Below, piece after piece: positions 49,236 through 57,983 of a stretch of DNA of 64,000 nucleotides. Below the pieces are notes generated by a model. That model did not search any database, had not been told where the DNA came from, and saw nothing but the letters and a program-made list of their open reading frames with translations. The stretch covers positions 124,001 through 188,000 of the forward strand of contig JAFKNA010000006.1 of assembly GCA_017305135.1 (NCBI GenBank). The letters run 5' to 3'. The position numbers and the translations under genes were made by a program. Position 1 is the stretch's first letter; the number at the start of each line of letters is the position of its first letter. The DNA comes from Lysobacterales bacterium. GTDB lineage: Bacteria; Pseudomonadota; Gammaproteobacteria; Xanthomonadales; Rhodanobacteraceae.

Positions 49236-50089
49236 ACAGCCAGACCCTGATCGACCCCCATGCGCTCGCCGCGCTGCAGCGGGACGGCGACGTGCTGGTC
49301 GTCGACTGCCGCTTCGAACTCTCCGATCCCGGCCGGGGCGAACGCGCCTGGCTGGAGGGCCACGTTCCGGGCGCCGTGTACGCGCACCTGGAGCGCGATC
49401 TTTCCGGCCCGCAGCAGCCCGGGCTCGGCCGCCACCCGCTACCCGGGGACGCGGCCTTCTCGGCGACGCTTTCGCGTTGGGGCTGGCGGCCCGATCTCGA
49501 CGTCGTCGCCTACGACGAGGCCGGTGGCGCGCTGGCGGCGGCACGCCTGTGGTGGCTGCTGCGCCTGGCCGGGCAGCGCCGCGTGGCGGTGCTGGACGGC
49601 GGCCTGGCGGCGTGGCGTGCGGCCGGGCTGCCGCTCGAAACGGGGCAGGTGGTGCGCGAACCGAGCGCGGTACACGTCGCGCTCGATCATTCCGGTGTCG
49701 TCGGCGCCGGCGAGATCGAGCAGCGCCTCGGCGACCCGGCGCAGGCGCTTCTCGATGCGCGCGGCGCGCCGCGCTACCGTGGCGAGGTGGAGCCGATCGA
49801 CCCCGCCGCCGGCCACGTGCCGGGCGCCCTCAACCGCCCCTTCACGGAAAACCTCGACGCCGACGGGCGGTTCAAGCCGCGCGAGGCGCTGCGCGCGGAA
49901 TTCTCCGCCCTTCTCGGCGAGCGGCCCGCGTCCGCGGCGGTGCACATGTGCGGCTCGGGTGTCACCGCCTGCCACAACCTGCTGGCGATGGAGCACGCCG
50001 GCCTCGCCGGGTCGCGCATCTATGCGCCATCCTGGAGCGGCTGGGTGGCCGATCCCGCGCACCCGGTCGCTACCGGCGCCGCGCCCTGA
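49232..50089 (+). CDS. sseA: SseA-like thiosulfate/mercaptopyruvate sulfurtransferase
   Basis: A 285-residue two-domain rhodanese. The N-terminal inactive domain has VVDCRFELSDPGRGERAWLEG and HVPGAVYAHLERDLSG. The C-terminal domain has LLDARGAPRYRGEVEPIDP and the catalytic loop CGSGVTACHNLLAME with Cys at about residue 233. The loop CGSGVTA matches mercaptopyruvate sulfurtransferases. Cytoplasmic. Third gene of the DUF1289-Nudix-SseA overlap operon; it converges on the EF-G-like gene. Confidence 0.93.
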   Translation: MNSQTLIDPHALAALQRDGDVLVVDCRFELSDPGRGERAWLEGHVPGAVYAHLERDLSGPQQPGLGRHPLPGDAAFSATLSRWGWRPDLDVVAYDEAGGALAAARLWWLLRLAGQRRVAVLDGGLAAWRAAGLPLETGQVVREPSAVHVALDHSGVVGAGEIEQRLGDPAQALLDARGAPRYRGEVEPIDPAAGHVPGALNRPFTENLDADGRFKPREALRAEFSALLGERPASAAVHMCGSGVTACHNLLAMEHAGLAGSRIYAPSWSGWVADPAHPVATGAAP

Positions 50090-50107
50090 TCGAGCGCGGC
50101 GGCGCGG

Positions 50108-52156
50108 TCAATCCTCCTCCACGCGCGGCTTCCAGGATTCGACCAGCTCCTTCTGCACCTGCGGCGGCGCCGCCTCGTAGTGGCTGAACTCCATCGCGTA
50201 GCGGCCCTGGCCGCCGGTCATCGCCTTCAGCTCGGTCTGGAAGTCGACCACTTCGGCCATCGGCACCTGCGCCTTGATGATGATCTCGCCGTCGCGCAGC
50301 GAATCGGTGCCGTTGATGCGCGCGCGCTTGGCGGCGAGGCTGCCGGTGACGTCGCCCATGCTGGCATCGGGCACGCATGCGTCGAGCTTGACGATGGGTT
50401 CGAGGATCTGCGGACGCGCCTTGCCGATGGCGTCGAGGAAGGCCTTCCTGCCGGCACTGATGAAGGCGACCTCCTTGGAATCCACCGCATGGTACTTGCC
50501 GTCCAGCACCGTCACCTTGACGTCCTGCAGCGGGTAACCGGCGATGGCGCCGTGGTCGAGGACCTGGCGCACGCCCTTCTCCACGGCCGGGATGAACTGG
50601 CCCGGGATGGTGCCGCCCTTGACCTCGTCGACGAACTGGAAGCCGGCGCCACGCGGCAGCGGCTCGATGCGCAGCAGCACCTCGCCGAACTGGCCGGCGC
50701 CGCCGGTCTGCTTCTTGTGGCGGTGGTGCCCCTCGGCGCTCGCGCCGATGGTCTCGCGGTAGGCGATGCGCGGCGGGCGAGTGGTCACCTCCACCCCGTA
50801 GCGCTGCTTCATGCGCTCCAGCATCAGTTTCAGGTGCAGGTCGGAAAGGCCGCGCACCACGGTTTCATTGAGCTCCATGTTGTGCTCGATGCGGAAGCAG
50901 GGGTCCTCCTCGGCGAGGCGCGCCAGTGCCGCGGCGAGCTTCTGCTCCTGGCCCTTGTGCGCCGGCGCGATGGCCAGCCCGAACATGGAATGGGGCAGGT
51001 CGATGGGATCCAGGCGGATGGCATCCTCGTCACGCGAATCGTGCAGGATGGCGTCGAAGTGCATTTCCTCGACCTTGGCGATGCCGGCGATGTCGCCGGG
51101 AATCGCCGCCTCGATCTCGACGTGCTCCCTGCCGTGCAGGCGGAACAGGTGGCCGACCTTGAACGGCTTCTTGCCGTCGTCGATGAAGAGCTGGCTGTCG
51201 CGCCGCAGCGTGCCCTGGTAGACGCGGAACACGCCGAGCTTGCCGACGAAGGGATCGTTGACGATCTTGAACACGTCCGCGATCACGTGCCGGTCGGGAT
51301 CGGCCTCGGCAAGGATCGGTTCCTCGCCGCTGCCGCTGCCCTTGATGAAGGGCGGTGGGTTGCCCTCGCGCGGGCTCGGCAGCAGGCGCCGCGCGAACTC
51401 GATGAATTCGGGCAGGCCGGTGCCGCTGCGCGCCGACACGAAGCAGATCGGCACCAGGTGTCCCTCGCGCATGCACTGGGCGAAGGCGTCGCACAGGTCC
51501 TGCTCGGAAAGGCTGGCCTCGCCGGCCTCCAGGTAGCGGTCCATCACGCCCTCGTCGACCTCCACGACCTGGTCGAGGATCTGCTGGTGCGCCTCGGCCA
51601 CCGAGGAGAAGTCCGCATCGCCCGAGGGCCGGAAGAAGCAGTCGACCACCGCCGTGCCGCCGGCGGAGGGCAGGTTGACCGGCAGGCACACCCTGCCGAA
51701 CTCCTCGCGCAGTTCGCCGACCAGGGCTTCGAGGTCGACGCCCTCGTGGTCGATCTTGTTGATGATGAGCAGGCGGCAGAGCTGGCGCGCCCGTGCGCGC
51801 TCCATCAGCCGCCGCGTGGTGTGGCCGATGCCGGCCGCCGCATCGACGACGATCGCGCAGGTCTCCACCGCCGACAATGCCGACAGCGCCGGGCCACGGA
51901 AGTCCGGATAGCCCGGAGTGTCGATCAGGTTGACGTGGTGGTCGCCGACGTCGATCGAGGAGATCGCGTTGTCGATCGAATGTCCCCGCTCGCGCTCCAT
52001 CGGATCGTGGTCGGAGACGGTGTTGCCGCGCTCGACGCTGCCTGCCACGGGAATCGTGCCGCCGGCATGCAGCAGGGCTTCGAACAGGGTGGTTTTGCCG
52101 GCGCCCGACTGGCCTGCCAGGGCGATGTTGCGGATACCGTCGGTGCTGTAGGACAT
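50108..52156 (-). CDS. EF-G-like translational GTPase (FusA2 type)
   Basis: A 682-residue paralogue of elongation factor G. GTPase motifs are GQSGAGKTTLFEALL (P loop, not the AHVDHGKTT of true EF-G), VNLIDTPGYPDF and INKIDHEG. Domains II-V follow, with KKQTGGAGQFGEVLLRIEPL and KYHAVDSKEVAFISAGRKAF. The switch I region reads ERERGHSIDNAISSIDV. These features match the group annotated as elongation factor G-like protein, whose role is unsettled and which may act in recycling or as a stress factor. ATG at 52156 gives MSYSTDGIRNIALAG. Confidence 0.9.
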   Translation of the reverse strand: MSYSTDGIRNIALAGQSGAGKTTLFEALLHAGGTIPVAGSVERGNTVSDHDPMERERGHSIDNAISSIDVGDHHVNLIDTPGYPDFRGPALSALSAVETCAIVVDAAAGIGHTTRRLMERARARQLCRLLIINKIDHEGVDLEALVGELREEFGRVCLPVNLPSAGGTAVVDCFFRPSGDADFSSVAEAHQQILDQVVEVDEGVMDRYLEAGEASLSEQDLCDAFAQCMREGHLVPICFVSARSGTGLPEFIEFARRLLPSPREGNPPPFIKGSGSGEEPILAEADPDRHVIADVFKIVNDPFVGKLGVFRVYQGTLRRDSQLFIDDGKKPFKVGHLFRLHGREHVEIEAAIPGDIAGIAKVEEMHFDAILHDSRDEDAIRLDPIDLPHSMFGLAIAPAHKGQEQKLAAALARLAEEDPCFRIEHNMELNETVVRGLSDLHLKLMLERMKQRYGVEVTTRPPRIAYRETIGASAEGHHRHKKQTGGAGQFGEVLLRIEPLPRGAGFQFVDEVKGGTIPGQFIPAVEKGVRQVLDHGAIAGYPLQDVKVTVLDGKYHAVDSKEVAFISAGRKAFLDAIGKARPQILEPIVKLDACVPDASMGDVTGSLAAKRARINGTDSLRDGEIIIKAQVPMAEVVDFQTELKAMTGGQGRYAMEFSHYEAAPPQVQKELVESWKPRVEED

Positions 52157-52423
52157 GCTGGGCCTCCCGCGTGGATGGGCAGGGCCGTCGTGGCGTCCTC
52201 GGGCGATCGCCAGCCCGGAAGGCCACGGCGGATCGCGCCCGGGCGTGCGCGGGCGCGCCCATAGCCTTGTCCGATCGCTCGCCGGGGTCAAGCGGCATCG
52301 CGCGGCGCGCGGGCGCGGCGGCGGCAGGCCCGGGTTTGACGGCCCCAGGTTCAACGCCGGGTTTAACGGCGTTTTATCCTCCCCCATTTATGCTTCCCGC
52401 CCTTTGCCCGGCGCCCCTTTTCC

Positions 52424-53188
52424 TTGGCCGACGAACTGCCTGCACCCGCCCTGTCGCAGCGCGCCGCACCCGCGGCCCGCACCGGCTGGCTGGATTCGGT
52501 GGATCGCCTGGAACTGGCCAGCGACCGCCTGCCGTGGCAGCGCAGCCTGCGCTGGCAGGCGCCGCCGCGCCCGCGCCGCTGGGTGGTGCCCGGCCTGCTG
52601 CTGGCCGTGCTGACCACCGTCGTCGAACTCGCCGGCTTCGCCTCGGGCATGCGCTCCTGGCACCACGCCACAACCACACCGTCCGAGCCGGTGCAGGTGG
52701 TGCTGATCGACGAAATGCCAGCCTTCCCGATCCCGCCCGAGCCCGAGCCGCCGCCGTTCGTGGCCCGCCCGAGCCGGATCGTGGTCACGCCGCCGGAAAC
52801 GCGGCCGGCACCGCCCCCGCCCCGCGCGGCGGAGGAAGACAGCAGCGCGATGCGCGCGCGCATGGGCAGTGCCGGCGCCGCTTCCGGAAAGCCGCGGCTC
52901 TTCAATCCCGACGGTAGCGTCCGCATCGACCCGGCTGCGACGGCGGCCCCGGCGCGACCGCGCACCGAGCGCGACCAGGCCATCGCGCGCTGGGCCGAGA
53001 TCGAGGATCGCGGCAACCCGCTCGATTGCCAGAAGACGCGCTTCGCCGATGCCTTCAGCCGCGACGAATCGGTCGGCGACGAAGTCGCGCGCAAGTACCT
53101 TAAGTGGATCGGCCTGGCGGATCCCGGCGGCATCGAAAGCCGCCATCGCGCCCGCGCGCAGTCCGGCGGCTGCGAACCGGCACGCTGA
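52424..53188 (+). CDS. single-pass membrane protein with proline-rich periplasmic part
   Basis: I do not recognise a named family. The 254-residue protein begins at TTG (MADELPAPALSQ if read as Met); no in-frame ATG fits. A cytoplasmic part of about 50 residues is followed by one membrane helix (WVVPGLLLAVLTTVVELAGF) and a periplasmic part with IPPEPEPPPFVARPS and RPAPPPPRAAE, as in TonB-like energy transducers. No TonB C-terminal domain is apparent; the end contains RWAEIEDRGNPLDCQKTRFA and a final GGCEPAR. A membrane-spanning coupler is possible. Confidence 0.7.
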   Translation: MADELPAPALSQRAAPAARTGWLDSVDRLELASDRLPWQRSLRWQAPPRPRRWVVPGLLLAVLTTVVELAGFASGMRSWHHATTTPSEPVQVVLIDEMPAFPIPPEPEPPPFVARPSRIVVTPPETRPAPPPPRAAEEDSSAMRARMGSAGAASGKPRLFNPDGSVRIDPAATAAPARPRTERDQAIARWAEIEDRGNPLDCQKTRFADAFSRDESVGDEVARKYLKWIGLADPGGIESRHRARAQSGGCEPAR

Positions 53189-53229
53189 AGCCCGCTGGTG
53201 CGACCGCGCCTCGCTCCCGGCGCGTTACC

Positions 53230-53363
53230 GCAGGAGCGCACCCTATGCGCGACCCGCGCGACCGCGCGGCGGCATGTCCGCGTGACTTCGGTTCCTCCAC
53301 GGGTGAGCTTTGAAAGCCAGCGATCCCTCTCATCAAGATGGTCGCGCCCAGGTGCGCTCCTGC
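53230..53363. repeat. inverted REP pair before the HAD-UbiA gene
   Basis: GCAGGAGCGCACC followed by CTATGCGCGACC (53230-53254) faces GTCGCGCCCAGGTG followed by CGCTCCTGC (53341-53363), about 90 bases apart. The pair fills most of the 261-base gap. Confidence 0.75.
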
Positions 53364-53449
53364 AACAGCGTTTGGCACCCATGCCTGTCGTCGGCGCCGG
53401 CTGTGGCTTCGGCTATCCTCAGGCGCCGCCCGCGCTCGCTGGAACCCGC

Positions 53450-54871
53450 ATGACGGATGCCGATGTGCCCCTGTGCGTCGATCTCGATGGCACGCTGATC
53501 CATTCCGATCTCACCGTCGAGAGCATCCTGGCGCTGCTGCGCAGGAATCCGTTGTACCTGTTCGTGATGCCGCTGTGGCTCGCCAGCGGACTGGCCCGCT
53601 TCAAGCGCGAGGTGGCGCGGCGGGTCGAGATCGACGTCACCCGCCTGCCCTATGACGCGCGTGTCCTCGACTGGCTGCGGAGCGCGGGTGCCGGGCGGAC
53701 GCGCGTGCTGTGCACCGCCTCGGACCAGGTCTTCGCCGATGCGGTGGCCGCCCACCTCGGCTGCTTCGAGGAAGCCCTCGGCAGCGATGGCAGGCGCAAC
53801 CTCGGAGGACATGGCAAGGCCGCCATGCTGCGCGAGCGCTTCGGCGACAGGAGTTTCGACTATGCCGGCAATGCACGGGTCGATCTCCACGTCTGGCGCG
53901 AGGCCCGCCAGGTCATTGTCGCCAACGCGCCGGCGGCACTGGCGCGGCGCGTGCGTCGGGAATTGGAAATCGACCGCGAGTTTCCGCCCAGGCCCCGTGG
54001 CTGGCGCACCTGGCTGACGGCGCTGCGCCCGCACCAGTGGCTCAAGAACACGCTGGTGTTCGTGCCGCTCCTCGCCGCGCACGCGGTGTTCGAGGAGGCA
54101 GCCCTTGCGCACGCCCTCTTGGCATTCGCGGCCTTCAGCCTGTGTGCTTCCGCCGCCTACGTGCTCAACGACCTGCTCGACCTCGACGCCGACCGGCGCC
54201 ATCCGCGCAAGCGCAACCGCCCCTTCGCCAGCGGCGGCCTGCCGCTGCGCGGTGGCCTCGCCGCGAGCCTGGTGCTGACCACGGCCGCCTTCGCGCTGGC
54301 GACGACGCTGTCGCTGGAATTCGTCGGCATGCTGCTGGCCTACGCCGTGCTGACGCTGGCCTATTCGCTGATCCTGAAGCGCATCGCCATGCTCGACGTG
54401 GTCACCCTGGCCGGCCTCTACACCATCCGCATCCTCGGCGGCGCGGTGGCGGTGCCGGTGCCGGCCTCCTCATGGCTGCTGGCTTTCTCGATGTTCCTGT
54501 TCCTGAGCCTGGCGATGGTGAAGCGCCATGCCGAGCTCCGCCCGCTGGCGGCCAGTGGTTCGGTCGCGGTTGCCGGTCGCGGCTACGTGGCCGATGACCT
54601 GCCGCTGGTGCAATCGCTCGGCACCGCCAGCGGATACCTTAGCGTGCTGGTGCTGGCGCTCTACATCAACAGCGCGGCGAGCCTCGCGCTCTATGCGCAC
54701 CCTGCCGTGCTCTGGCTGCTCGCGCCGGTGCTGCTGTACTGGATCAGCCGCGTGTGGCTGCTCGCCGGCCGCGGCGCGATGCACGATGACCCGGTGGTGT
54801 TCGCGCTCACCGACCGCGTCAGCCTCGCCGTGCTGGCGGTGTTCGCGCTGGTGATCTGGCTGGCGATCTGA
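53450..54871 (+). CDS. HAD-phosphatase/UbiA prenyltransferase fusion
   Basis: A 473-residue two-domain membrane protein. The N-terminal HAD domain (about 1-185) has the nucleophile motif D11-L-D13-G-T, then LCTASDQVFADAVAAH and GHGKAAMLRERF, and DYAGNARVDLHVWREA. The UbiA domain (200-473, about eight helices) has the first aspartate motif NDLLDLDADRRHPRKRNRPF and a second region LKRIAMLDVVTLAG. Similar fusions transfer phosphoribose to decaprenyl phosphate in making decaprenylphosphoryl arabinose; the HAD part could remove the remaining phosphate. That pathway is inference. Confidence 0.88.
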   Translation: MTDADVPLCVDLDGTLIHSDLTVESILALLRRNPLYLFVMPLWLASGLARFKREVARRVEIDVTRLPYDARVLDWLRSAGAGRTRVLCTASDQVFADAVAAHLGCFEEALGSDGRRNLGGHGKAAMLRERFGDRSFDYAGNARVDLHVWREARQVIVANAPAALARRVRRELEIDREFPPRPRGWRTWLTALRPHQWLKNTLVFVPLLAAHAVFEEAALAHALLAFAAFSLCASAAYVLNDLLDLDADRRHPRKRNRPFASGGLPLRGGLAASLVLTTAAFALATTLSLEFVGMLLAYAVLTLAYSLILKRIAMLDVVTLAGLYTIRILGGAVAVPVPASSWLLAFSMFLFLSLAMVKRHAELRPLAASGSVAVAGRGYVADDLPLVQSLGTASGYLSVLVLALYINSAASLALYAHPAVLWLLAPVLLYWISRVWLLAGRGAMHDDPVVFALTDRVSLAVLAVFALVIWLAI

Positions 54872-54891
54872 GCGGGCGCGGCGCGCGCCGG

Positions 54892-57147
54892 CTAGATCAT
54901 CCGCACCAGCTCGGGCCACATCGGCAGCTTGCGGATGCGCACCGTGGTGGCGGCGAAGATCGCGTTGGCAAGCGCCGGGGCGGCGCCGGGCTGGATGCTG
55001 TGCATGGCCAGCGCGGGTGCGGCATCGGAGGCGACGATTTCGACCTCCATGCGGCGCGGCGATTCGGCCATCCGGAGTAGCGGGTAATCCTTGAATCCCG
55101 CCTGCCGCACGCGCCCGTCGCGGGTGGTGATGGCGCCGTGCAGGGCATCGGAAATGCTGGCGAGGGTGCCGCCGGTGAGGCTCGCTTCCACGCCCAGCGG
55201 ATTGACCACGCTGCCGATGTCGGCGACGCAGGCCGCCTTGTGGATCACCAGCGCGTCGCCGTGCATGGACACCTCGAAGCCGTGCGCGACGAAGCTGCCG
55301 AGCGCGGCGTGGCAGGCGATGCCAATGCCATGGCCGTCGGTGCGCGGCACGCCCCAGCCGATCCGCCTGGCGCAGCGGCCGAGGACGTCGATGAGGCGGG
55401 CGCGATCGAGCGGCGAAAGATGGCCCGGCGTCGCCGGCAGCGGCTGGGCGAGGAGTTCGAGGCGGAGCTCCAGCGCATCGCGCCGGCTGGCGATGGCGAT
55501 CTCGTCGATGAAGCACTCCACGGCGAAGGCCTGGAACGCGCCGTACGTGCCGAGGCCGGGATCGCGGGGCAGGTCGCTCGCCTGCGGATGGAAACGCAGC
55601 TCCAGGTTGGGCACCAGCCCGGCCGGGAACACGTCCGGTTCGAGGATGCCGGCGTTTGGCGGCCGGCCCTTCAACGGCGTGCTGCGCCAGGTGCGCGGCG
55701 GCGCGGCGCAGCGGTGCGACCAGCCGGTGATGCGGTTCCTGCGATCGAGGCTTGCGCTCAGCGCATGCAGTCCCGGCGGATGGTAGAAGTCATGCGCGAG
55801 GTCGTCCTCCCGGGTCCACATCAGCTTGACCGGCTTCGCCACCGACTTGGCCAGCAGCACCGCTTCGGCGACGTAATCGGTGCGCAGGCGCCGGCCGAAG
55901 CTGCCCCCCGAGCGCGGCAGCTCGATGGCGATGGCACCGCGCGGCAGGCCGGTCATGCGCGCGATCAGCTCGGAGGCCGCATCCGGGTCCTCGATGGAGG
56001 CGACCAGCCGCGCGCGATCACCGGCGAGGTCGAGCAGGGCACCGGGCGGTTCCATGGTGGCATGGGCGAGGAACGGGCTCTGGTAGCGCGCCTCCACCAG
56101 GTGCCGCGCTTCGCGCCTTGCCTCGGCCACGTCGCCGTCGCGGCGCACCTCCAGCCCCGGGTCGTCGCCGTCGAGCAGCGCCTGGGCGTTCCGGGCCAGG
56201 GCCGCGGTGGATTCAGCGGGCGTGGCGGCGGGCATCCATTCGACGTCCAGCTCCTGCCGGCCGCGCAGGGCCGCCCAGGTGCTGCTGCCGATCACGGCCA
56301 CGCCGGCCGCCAGCACGCCGTCGAAGGGCGCGTCGGGCTTGGGGCCGGCGAAGGAGATCACGTCGACCACCCCGGCGACCTGGCGCGCCGCGCGATCGTC
56401 ATAGCGCGCCAGCGTTCCGCCCGGGAACGGGCAGCGGGTGATGGCCGCGACCAGTGCATCCGCCGCGTATTCGTCGATGCCGAAGCGCGCGGCGCCGGTG
56501 ACGATGTCCAGCGCATCGGCGCTGCCGAGCGGCGTGCCGACGATGTGGAAGTCGCTCGGCGGCACCAGCGCCACGGGGCCGCGCGGCGCGGGCAGGGAGG
56601 CCGCGCTCTTGGCCAGCGCGCCATAGGTCGCCCGGCGCCCATCCGCAGCGATGACCTCGCCCGCCTCGCAGCGCAGGCCGGCCGCGGGCAGGTTCCACTC
56701 CCGCGCGGCGGCGGCCAGCAGCCGCGCGCGTACCTGCGCGCCCGCCTCGCGGAGCGCGTGCCAGTCCTCGGCGAGGTTGGCCGGCAGGCCGCCCTGGTGG
56801 CCGTAGCGGTTGACCGGCCCGGCGCTGCCCTGCGTGTAGCCGTAGGGGAGCTGCACCACGCTCACCTGGCTCCAGTCGACGCACAGTTCCTCGGCGACCA
56901 GCATGGGCAGCGCGGTGATGACGCCCTGGCCCACCTCGCAACCCGGTGCGCCGATCACCACGCGATTGTCGCGCTCGATGCGCACGTACGGGCCGAGGGT
57001 GGTGAGGTCGTCGCCGAGGAGCTCCAGCGGCAGGTCGGCCGCGGCGGGCTCGGCGCGGAGCGGGCGCCAGCCGGCCAGCAGCGCGCCGGTCGTGGTCAGG
57101 GCGACGCAAAGGAAACGCCGGCGCGCGGGGCTCGGCGGAGCCGTCAC
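54892..57147 (-). CDS. molybdenum hydroxylase large subunit, Tat-exported
   Basis: A 751-residue aldehyde-oxidase/isoquinoline-oxidoreductase-type subunit that holds the molybdopterin cofactor. The N-terminus has a twin-arginine signal (PARRRFLCVALTTTGALLAG). Family blocks are GCEVGQGVITALPMLVAEEL, SEDLA-type WTREDDLAHDFYHP and SFGRRLRTDYVAEAVLLAK. The start is GTG, overlapping the small-subunit stop (GTGA); no good ATG fits. The substrate cannot be read. No XdhC-type chaperone gene lies in the window, which is unusual for the family. Confidence 0.9.
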   Translation of the reverse strand: MTAPPSPARRRFLCVALTTTGALLAGWRPLRAEPAAADLPLELLGDDLTTLGPYVRIERDNRVVIGAPGCEVGQGVITALPMLVAEELCVDWSQVSVVQLPYGYTQGSAGPVNRYGHQGGLPANLAEDWHALREAGAQVRARLLAAAAREWNLPAAGLRCEAGEVIAADGRRATYGALAKSAASLPAPRGPVALVPPSDFHIVGTPLGSADALDIVTGAARFGIDEYAADALVAAITRCPFPGGTLARYDDRAARQVAGVVDVISFAGPKPDAPFDGVLAAGVAVIGSSTWAALRGRQELDVEWMPAATPAESTAALARNAQALLDGDDPGLEVRRDGDVAEARREARHLVEARYQSPFLAHATMEPPGALLDLAGDRARLVASIEDPDAASELIARMTGLPRGAIAIELPRSGGSFGRRLRTDYVAEAVLLAKSVAKPVKLMWTREDDLAHDFYHPPGLHALSASLDRRNRITGWSHRCAAPPRTWRSTPLKGRPPNAGILEPDVFPAGLVPNLELRFHPQASDLPRDPGLGTYGAFQAFAVECFIDEIAIASRRDALELRLELLAQPLPATPGHLSPLDRARLIDVLGRCARRIGWGVPRTDGHGIGIACHAALGSFVAHGFEVSMHGDALVIHKAACVADIGSVVNPLGVEASLTGGTLASISDALHGAITTRDGRVRQAGFKDYPLLRMAESPRRMEVEIVASDAAPALAMHSIQPGAAPALANAIFAATTVRIRKLPMWPELVRMI

Positions 57148-57659
57148 TTTGGCTCCCGCAGCAGTTCGGCGGCGCGCAGCACCGCCTTGCGGATGCGCGG
57201 GTAGGCGCCGCAGCGACACAGGTTGGACAGCGTGGCGAGGTCTTCCTCGCGCGGCCTGGGCTTGCGTTTCAGGAGATCGACCGCCGCCATGATCTGGCCG
57301 GTCTGGCAATAACCACACAGCACCGCGTCGGCCTCGATCCAGGCCTGCTGCACCGGATGCAGCGCCTCGCCGGCCAGGCCCTCGATCGTGGTGACCTCAT
57401 GCATCGCGGCGTCGGACATGGCCAGGCTGCAGGCCGGCGTCGCCTTGCCGTCGACCAGCACGGTGCAGGCGCCGCAGGAGCGGTCGTCGCAGCCGTAGCG
57501 GGTGCCGGTCAGGCGCAGCCGGTCGCGCAGGAACCACAGCAGCGGCATCGCCGGATCGCCGTCGTGGTAGTACGGCTTGCCATTGATGGTGATCGGCAGG
57601 GGCTCGGGCGGCAGCCGCGCGGGAGCGGGCGAGGCGGGTTCGTCGGTGGTGCGGGGCAT
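57144..57659 (-). CDS. molybdenum hydroxylase small [2Fe-2S] subunit
   Basis: A 171-residue iron-sulfur subunit with two [2Fe-2S] clusters. The plant-type site is YGCDDRSCGACTVLVDG with a further cysteine in TPACSLAMSD; the second site is LCGYCQTGQIMAAVDLL and SNLCRCGAYPRIRKAV. It passes electrons from the molybdenum subunit. It has no signal peptide, so it probably goes through the Tat pathway together with its Tat-bearing partner. First gene of the pair. Confidence 0.93.
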   Translation of the reverse strand: MPRTTDEPASPAPARLPPEPLPITINGKPYYHDGDPAMPLLWFLRDRLRLTGTRYGCDDRSCGACTVLVDGKATPACSLAMSDAAMHEVTTIEGLAGEALHPVQQAWIEADAVLCGYCQTGQIMAAVDLLKRKPRPREEDLATLSNLCRCGAYPRIRKAVLRAAELLREPK

Positions 57660-57750
57660 GCAGGGCTCCGGGCGAAGCAATGCGCATTGTCGCATCGCCG
57701 CCGCGCGGCGGGAACGGAACGGGCAACGGAGCGCTTCAGGCTCGATTTGA

Positions 57751-57924
57751 AGGCGACCGGTGCAGTGCGTGGGTGCGAGGCTTTGGTCGCGACCACGGTC
57801 GCTCCTACAACGCATTTCGCAGGAGCGCACCCTGAGCGCGATCGGCGTTGCGTCCGACGTGCAGGCGACCGGTGCACTGCGTGGATGCGAGGCTTCGGTC
57901 GCGACCAAGGTCGCTCCTACAACG
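57751..57924. repeat. 62-bp direct repeat containing REP elements
   Basis: A unit beginning AGGCGACCGGTGCA and ending CGCTCCTACAACG occurs at 57751-57812 and again at 57863-57924 with few changes, and each copy ends in an inverted REP. Another REP in the other orientation lies between (57819-57843). The repeats fill the 324-base gap between the molybdenum hydroxylase genes and lysAC; I see no gene there. Confidence 0.8.
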
Positions 57925-57983
57925 GAATCACGACGCGCTGGTATGCTGCGCTGCGCCATCCGTACCTTCCGCACCGGGATCCC

